From: Acidobacteriota bacterium
Lineage (GTDB): Bacteria > Acidobacteriota > Terriglobia > Terriglobales > Acidobacteriaceae
Direction of reading: 5' to 3'
Assembly (NCBI GenBank): GCA_021781495.1
Contig: JAJXWS010000010.1
Span: 1-57,329 of the forward strand
Length of the DNA stretch: 57,329 nucleotides
Below are positions 53,656 to 57,329 of the stretch, piece after piece. A program made the position numbers and the translations under genes. How positions within the stretch are numbered: position 1 is the first letter of the stretch; each line of letters starts with the position of its first letter. Below the pieces are notes generated by a model. That model was not told the DNA's origin. It saw nothing but the letters and a program-made list of their open reading frames with translations, and ran no database searches.

Positions 53656-54900
53656 ATGAAATCGGAAATCATCGCCGTCGGCTCCGAGATGCTCACGCCC
53701 TTCCGGCAAGACACCAACTCGCTCTACATCACCGGCAAACTCAACGAGATCGGCGTCACCGTCGCCTTCAAGTCCATTGTCGGTGACCGCCGCAAAGACC
53801 TCGTCAGCGCCATCCGCACCGCCCTCGGCCGCGCGGACATCGTTGTCCTCATGGGCGGGCTCGGCCCCACCGAGGACGATCTCACCCGCGAGGCCGTCGC
53901 CGAGGCGCTGTCTCTTTCCCTCCGCCGCGACGACGCCCAGGTCGCCCACCTGCATGCCCGCGCCGCCACCTGGCGCATGCCCATGCCGGAAAACAACCTC
54001 AAGCAGGCCGACGTCCTCGAAACCGCCGCCGTCCTGTCCAATCCCAACGGCAGCGCCCCCGGCCAGTGGCTCGACACCACCTACGACGGCTACCGCAAGC
54101 TCATCATGCTCGTCCCCGGCCCGCCCAACGAGTGCCGCCCGCTCTTCGACAATGAGTGCCTGCCCCGCCTCCGCGCCGTTCTGCCGCCGCGCTTCATCGC
54201 CAGGCGAACCCTGCGCGCGGCCATGATTCCAGAGTCGCAGGCCGACAAGCTGCTCGCGCCCATCTACACCACATACACTGACGTGGAAACCACCATCCTC
54301 GCCCACGCCGGAGATATCCAGCTCATCCTGCTCTGCACCAAAGCCGACCTTCAGGCCGCCCAGCGGCGCGTCGACGAGCTCGCCGGGCGCATGGAAGAGG
54401 CCCTCGACGACTGGCTCTACTCCTCGGACGGCGAAACCCTCGAGCAGATCGTTCTCTACTACCTGGGCCTGCGCCAGGCCACCCTCGCCGTGGCCGAGAG
54501 CTGCACCGGAGGCATGGTCTCCCAGCGCATCACCGCCATCCCCGGCAGCTCGCGCTCTTTCCTCGGCGGGGCCGTCGTCTACTCGGATCCGCTCAAGACC
54601 GCCTTCGCCAACGTGCCCCCCGAGCTCATCGCTCAGCACGGCGCCGTCTCCGCCGAGGTGGCTTCCGCCATGGCCGACGGCATCCGCCGCCGCACCGGCG
54701 CCACCCTCGGCCTCGGCGTCACCGGCATCGCCGGGCCCACCGGCGGCACCGAAGAAAAACCAGTCGGCCTGGTCCACTTCGCCGTCAGCGACGGCCAGAA
54801 GACCACCACCTACAGCCGCACCTTCCGCGGAGACCGCGAACGCGTCCGCCAGTGGGCCACCCAGCAGGCCCTCGACCTGGTCCGCCGCAAGCTGATGTAA
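53656..54900 (+). CDS. cinA: CinA-family protein, MoCF-like plus amidase domain
   Basis: This 414-residue protein has an N-terminal MoaB/MoCF-like domain (EIIAVGSEMLTPFRQDTNS; GGLGPTEDDLTREAVAE) and a C-terminal CinA domain (LAVAESCTGGMVSQRITAIPG; VTGIAGPTGG). Family members are ADP-ribose pyrophosphatase and nicotinamide-nucleotide amidase, which recycle NAD by-products; in transformable bacteria the gene is competence-induced. AGGAAG lies eight bases before the ATG. The catalytic Ser and Lys region of the amidase (AESCTGG) is intact. The preceding 177 bases hold no gene. Confidence 0.93.
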   Translation: MKSEIIAVGSEMLTPFRQDTNSLYITGKLNEIGVTVAFKSIVGDRRKDLVSAIRTALGRADIVVLMGGLGPTEDDLTREAVAEALSLSLRRDDAQVAHLHARAATWRMPMPENNLKQADVLETAAVLSNPNGSAPGQWLDTTYDGYRKLIMLVPGPPNECRPLFDNECLPRLRAVLPPRFIARRTLRAAMIPESQADKLLAPIYTTYTDVETTILAHAGDIQLILLCTKADLQAAQRRVDELAGRMEEALDDWLYSSDGETLEQIVLYYLGLRQATLAVAESCTGGMVSQRITAIPGSSRSFLGGAVVYSDPLKTAFANVPPELIAQHGAVSAEVASAMADGIRRRTGATLGLGVTGIAGPTGGTEEKPVGLVHFAVSDGQKTTTYSRTFRGDRERVRQWATQQALDLVRRKLM

Positions 54901-54954
54901 ACAGCCTGCCCGGCATTACCAGAAACACCGGTTGCCCCAGCCTCCCTCGTGTGC

Positions 54955-55003
54955 TCGGGTGCCCCAGGTCTCGCTTCTGAGACCCGGGAGTACGAAACGA
55001 GCG
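54955..55003 (+). repeat. Palindromic intergenic repeat, copy C
   Basis: GGGTGCCCCAGGTCTC, the loop GCTTCT and GAGACCCGGG form the stem, followed by AGTACGAA as in copy B. CTCGT before and ACGAG after extend the pairing. It lies about 55 bases after the cinA stop. The rest of the 259-base gap to 55159 shows nothing else recognisable. Confidence 0.7.
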
Positions 55004-55159
55004 CGCTTGCCCCCCCAATCCCCCGCCCAAGCCGCTCAAGATCGCGTAACCGGCACAGTCCAGCGCAACCGGAACACGCCGGAGAGAGCCGTCGGCATCG
55101 CACTCACACGCCGTCCAACCGGGCACTCCCCGGTCCGCTCTCCCGCTCGGCGCCGTGCT

Positions 55160-55636
55160 TTATCCTGCAGGATTCCGAGGGGTGCGCTTCACGCCATTCC
55201 CGGCCGTCGCGTGCGCAGCCTGGGCCGCCAGCCGAACTTCGCGCAGCATATCCGCCACGGTCCAGCCCTTCAGGCTCGCCATCACCGCCTGCTCCGCGCC
55301 GGCATACACCCCCTCCAGCGCCTGCCGCACGTTCTGGCCCACCACGCACTTCGGATGCGGCTCATTCCTGTGCATCCGAAACGAGGCCTCTTTGCCCAGC
55401 GCCGCCCGCACCTCGCTCAGCCGGATCCGCTCCGGCGTGCGCGTCAATGCCCATCCTCCGCCGCGCGCACCCTTTGACTCCACCAGCCCCGCCTCACGAA
55501 GCAGCGCAAGCTGGCGTCGAATCACCACCGCATTCGTGCCGACGCTCATCGCGATATACTCCGAGGTCACGCGCTCCTCCGGCGTGGAAGCCAGCAGCGT
55601 CAAAATATGCACCGCGGTCGAAAATCGGGAGTTCAT
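55160..55636 (-). CDS. Rrf2-family transcriptional regulator (YwnA-like)
   Basis: This 158-residue winged-helix regulator has the Rrf2 N-terminal domain (FSTAVHILTLLAS; TNAVVIRRQLALLREAGLVESKGARGGGW). It has a single cysteine (Cys97 in HPKCVVG) instead of the three of IscR/NsrR, so an iron-sulfur cluster is unlikely. It resembles the cluster-free YwnA/HypR branch, some of which sense electrophiles by thiol chemistry. It is divergent from an NAD(P)-binding reductase-like gene, as ywnA and ywnB are paired in Bacillus subtilis, and probably represses it. Confidence 0.88.
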   Translation of the reverse strand: MNSRFSTAVHILTLLASTPEERVTSEYIAMSVGTNAVVIRRQLALLREAGLVESKGARGGGWALTRTPERIRLSEVRAALGKEASFRMHRNEPHPKCVVGQNVRQALEGVYAGAEQAVMASLKGWTVADMLREVRLAAQAAHATAGNGVKRTPRNPAG

Positions 55637-55706
55637 ACTGCCACTCTACTCGCCGTAGCCCTGCGGCCGCTCCGCCGAATCCGCTTCTTCCGGCATCGCT
55701 TTTTAT

Positions 55707-55725
55707 CGTAACATTTTTTGTGACG
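55707..55725. promoter_or_regulatory. Candidate Rrf2 operator
   Basis: CGTAACA-TTTTT-TGTGACG is an inverted repeat with 6 of 7 matching pairs, in the AT-rich centre of the 151-base gap between the divergent regulator and oxidoreductase genes. It lies 63 bases before the oxidoreductase ATG. Confidence 0.45.
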
Positions 55726-55787
55726 CTTTTACGCGCCCCGACATCCAAGCATGTAGAGATCGAATTTTTCCACTCAAGGAGCCCCTC

Positions 55788-56411
55788 ATGAACGTCGTAC
55801 TCTATGGCGCCTCTGGCAACGCCGGCAGCCGCATCCTCCAGGAACTGCAATCCCGCGGGCACAACGTGACCGCCGTCGTGCGCAACCCCGCCAAGCTGCC
55901 TGCCGGCACGCCCAGCCGCCAGGACGACCTGAGCGACGTCAGCCGAATCGCCAGCATCCTCGCCGGAGCCGACGCCGTCGTCAGCGCCTATGCTCCGCCG
56001 CAGAACGACACCGACCAGATTCTGGGGGCAACCGAACGCCTGGTGCAGGCCGTGCAGAAGGCCGGTACCCCGCGCCTGATCGTCGTCGGAGGCGCCGGCT
56101 CGCTGGAGGTTGCGCCCGGCGTCACCCTGCTCGCCTCAGGCCATCTGCCGCAGGCCTGGGTACCCATCGCTACATCGCATGCCCACGTGCTGCAGATGCT
56201 CGCGGCCTCCAGCATCAACTGGACCTACTTCAGCCCGGCGGCCTTCTTTGAGCCCGGCACGCGAACCGGGAAGTTCCGTCTCGGCACCAATCAGCTCATC
56301 GGGGATGAGAACGGCCAGAGCCGCATCTCGTTTGAGGATTATGCCGTGGCCCTCGCAGATGAGCTCGAAAAGCCCGCCCACCAGCGTGCACAGTTCACCA
56401 TCGGCTATTAA
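55788..56411 (+). CDS. NAD(P)-binding NmrA/YwnB-like protein
   Basis: This 207-residue Rossmann-fold protein of the atypical short-chain dehydrogenase class starts with the nucleotide-binding loop LYGASGNAGSRIL (residues 5-17). LIVVGGAGSLE and SINWTYFSPAAFFEPG are family blocks of the YwnB-type. No Tyr-x3-Lys catalytic pair is apparent, as expected for NmrA-like members, which may be sensors or reductases. CAAGGAG lies seven bases upstream of the ATG. Regulation by the divergent Rrf2 protein is likely from the shared control region. Confidence 0.88.
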   Translation: MNVVLYGASGNAGSRILQELQSRGHNVTAVVRNPAKLPAGTPSRQDDLSDVSRIASILAGADAVVSAYAPPQNDTDQILGATERLVQAVQKAGTPRLIVVGGAGSLEVAPGVTLLASGHLPQAWVPIATSHAHVLQMLAASSINWTYFSPAAFFEPGTRTGKFRLGTNQLIGDENGQSRISFEDYAVALADELEKPAHQRAQFTIGY

Positions 56412-56441
56412 GCAAACTTCGAGTGGCCCCTCCGCGAATCC

Positions 56442-57002
56442 CTACCGCGCGGGCCACTCCTCCACCACCACGCCCAGGTCGTTCAGCTGCTGAATCGCAG
56501 CCTCCACGTTGCGGCGGATCTGTGCCTGATCTTTCTTGTTCGCTCCCGGCTCCTCGGCCACCGCAATCACCCGCCCGTAGCCCCAGGCGCTCGTGGGAAC
56601 CGCCACCACCGCATCCGCCAGCTCCGCCGGCCGCAGCTGTACCTCCTGCCGCCGCGCCGCCTCCGGTCGCAGCATCGTGCCCTGCCCCATCGTGCTTGGG
56701 TTGGCGTCCGCCTGGATAATCCGCAGCGTCAGCGTGTTCGCGCCCACTGAGAGAAACGGATTCGTCCACGCGCTCACTTCGTGCACATCCACATACAGGC
56801 TCTTGGTCGGCAGCGGAATCCGCGCCAGTTGCGCCCGCTGCGCGTCGCGCTGCGTGGCGGCCGCCTGCGCCCGGTGCTCGGCGTTTTCGGCCGTCTTGGC
56901 CACGCCCACCACGGCCTGCTCTTCCTTGTGGCAAGCAACGAAGGCCACCGCGCACAGCAGGCCCATCGCCGCAATTCCTCGGCTTCGCGAACGTAGAATC
57001 AC
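56442..57002 (-). CDS. Lipoprotein of unknown function
   Basis: This 186-residue protein has a short signal with the lipobox VACH (Cys about residue 24). A charged, Gln/Ala-rich helical stretch at about residues 27-60 could form a coiled coil. A beta-rich domain follows (TKSLYVDVHEVSAWTNPFLSVG, LTLRIIQADANPS), then a C-terminal helix. I do not recognise the family. It is anchored in the envelope. It is on the same strand as the enoyl-CoA hydratase fragment, 39 bases downstream of it, and so may be cotranscribed. Confidence 0.75.
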   Translation of the reverse strand: MILRSRSRGIAAMGLLCAVAFVACHKEEQAVVGVAKTAENAEHRAQAAATQRDAQRAQLARIPLPTKSLYVDVHEVSAWTNPFLSVGANTLTLRIIQADANPSTMGQGTMLRPEAARRQEVQLRPAELADAVVAVPTSAWGYGRVIAVAEEPGANKKDQAQIRRNVEAAIQQLNDLGVVVEEWPAR

Positions 57003-57041
57003 GGTCCTAGCATACCAGCAGCTACAGTGGAAACCGTCCCG

Positions 57042-57329
57042 CTACTTGCCCTTCCAGTTCGGGCTGCGCTTCTCCAGGAAAGCCCCAGTGCCTTCCACCA
57101 TGTCCGCCGTGCCGCACAGCTGGCCAAACCGAACCGTCTCCCGCAGCAGCGCCAGGTCCAGCGGCAGATCCAGCCCCTCATCCACGGCGCGCAGCGTCTC
57201 CGTAATCGCCAGCGGAGCGTTGGCGGCAATCTCCAGCGCCAGCGCCTCCGCCCGCGCCATCAGCTCGCCCGCCGGAACCACTTCGTTCACCAGCCCGATG
57301 CGCAGGGCCTCTTGGGCGTCGATGATCGC
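57042..57329 (-). CDS. Enoyl-CoA hydratase/isomerase family protein, C-terminal part
   Basis: The gene is cut by the window end; 95 codons of the C-terminus are present. The visible part begins AIIDAQEALRIGLVNEVVPAG, then ALALEIAANAPLAI, and ends FLEKRSPNWKGK, which matches the C-terminal helices of crotonase-fold enzymes (DA.EA..IGLVN.VVP and the F.EKR.P.W.GK ending). The catalytic glutamates lie outside the window. The substrate is unknown. Confidence 0.88.
   Translation of the reverse strand, partial: AIIDAQEALRIGLVNEVVPAGELMARAEALALEIAANAPLAITETLRAVDEGLDLPLDLALLRETVRFGQLCGTADMVEGTGAFLEKRSPNWKGK

Overview
The window looks like chromosomal DNA of an Acidobacteriota member, most likely of the Acidobacterium/Terriglobus group. 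It is GC-rich throughout. It carries a secreted von Willebrand A protein of the acidobacterial-expanded type, a Gram-negative outer-membrane assembly cluster, and menaquinone genes of the futalosine route. The taxonomic placement is inference from gene content; no rRNA gene is present. About 52 protein genes, one frameshifted gene and one SRP RNA were found. There is no tRNA, CRISPR array, insertion sequence or prophage.

Layout. 1-8.7 kb (minus strand): a membrane protein, recO, a seven-iron-type ferredoxin, an inositol-phosphatase-like gene overlapping a divergent hfq, a VWA protein overlapping a moaD-moaE fusion, lon, and an anti-sigma/ECF-sigma pair whose sigma gene carries a one-base frameshift. 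8.9-17.1 kb (plus): three overlapping genes for an Omp85 protein with about seven POTRA domains, a SurA-like chaperone without a PPIase domain, and TamB. 17.2-20.4 kb (plus): a BON-domain protein, a STAS protein, a UbiA-type prenyltransferase and pheA. 20.5-22.2 kb (minus): a beta-barrel protein and a LysR regulator.

22.4-32.2 kb (plus): a branched-chain amino acid operon in the order leuA-leuB-leuC-leuD-ilvD-ilvB-ilvN-ilvC. It encodes the whole ketol-acid to valine/isoleucine precursor branch and the leucine branch, and ends at a strong intrinsic terminator. LeuA lacks its usual C-terminal leucine-sensing domain, and the intergenic gaps carry long RNA hairpins. 32.3-35.7 kb is a looser region with an AT-richer orphan membrane gene, a Tat-exported metallo-beta-lactamase-fold protein and an isoaspartyl peptidase, separated by a small family of palindromic repeats.

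35.7-42.2 kb: a secreted GH36 alpha-galactosidase, a cyclic-nucleotide-domain histidine kinase, an acetyltransferase and several small conserved proteins. 42.2-48.8 kb: topA, dprA, mqnA, fabH and the SRP RNA. 48.9-54.9 kb (plus): rimO, a secreted GH53 galactanase, yacG, pgpA, a beta-propeller protein and cinA. 55.1-57.3 kb: a divergent Rrf2 regulator/NAD(P)-binding pair, a lipoprotein, and the end of an enoyl-CoA hydratase cut by the window edge.

No wholly new system is evident. The points most worth a second look are the sigma-factor frameshift, the internal Gly-Gly in the MoaD-MoaE fusion, the regulator-less LeuA, the divergent Hfq, the structured intergenic RNAs and repeats, and the orphan AT-rich gene.
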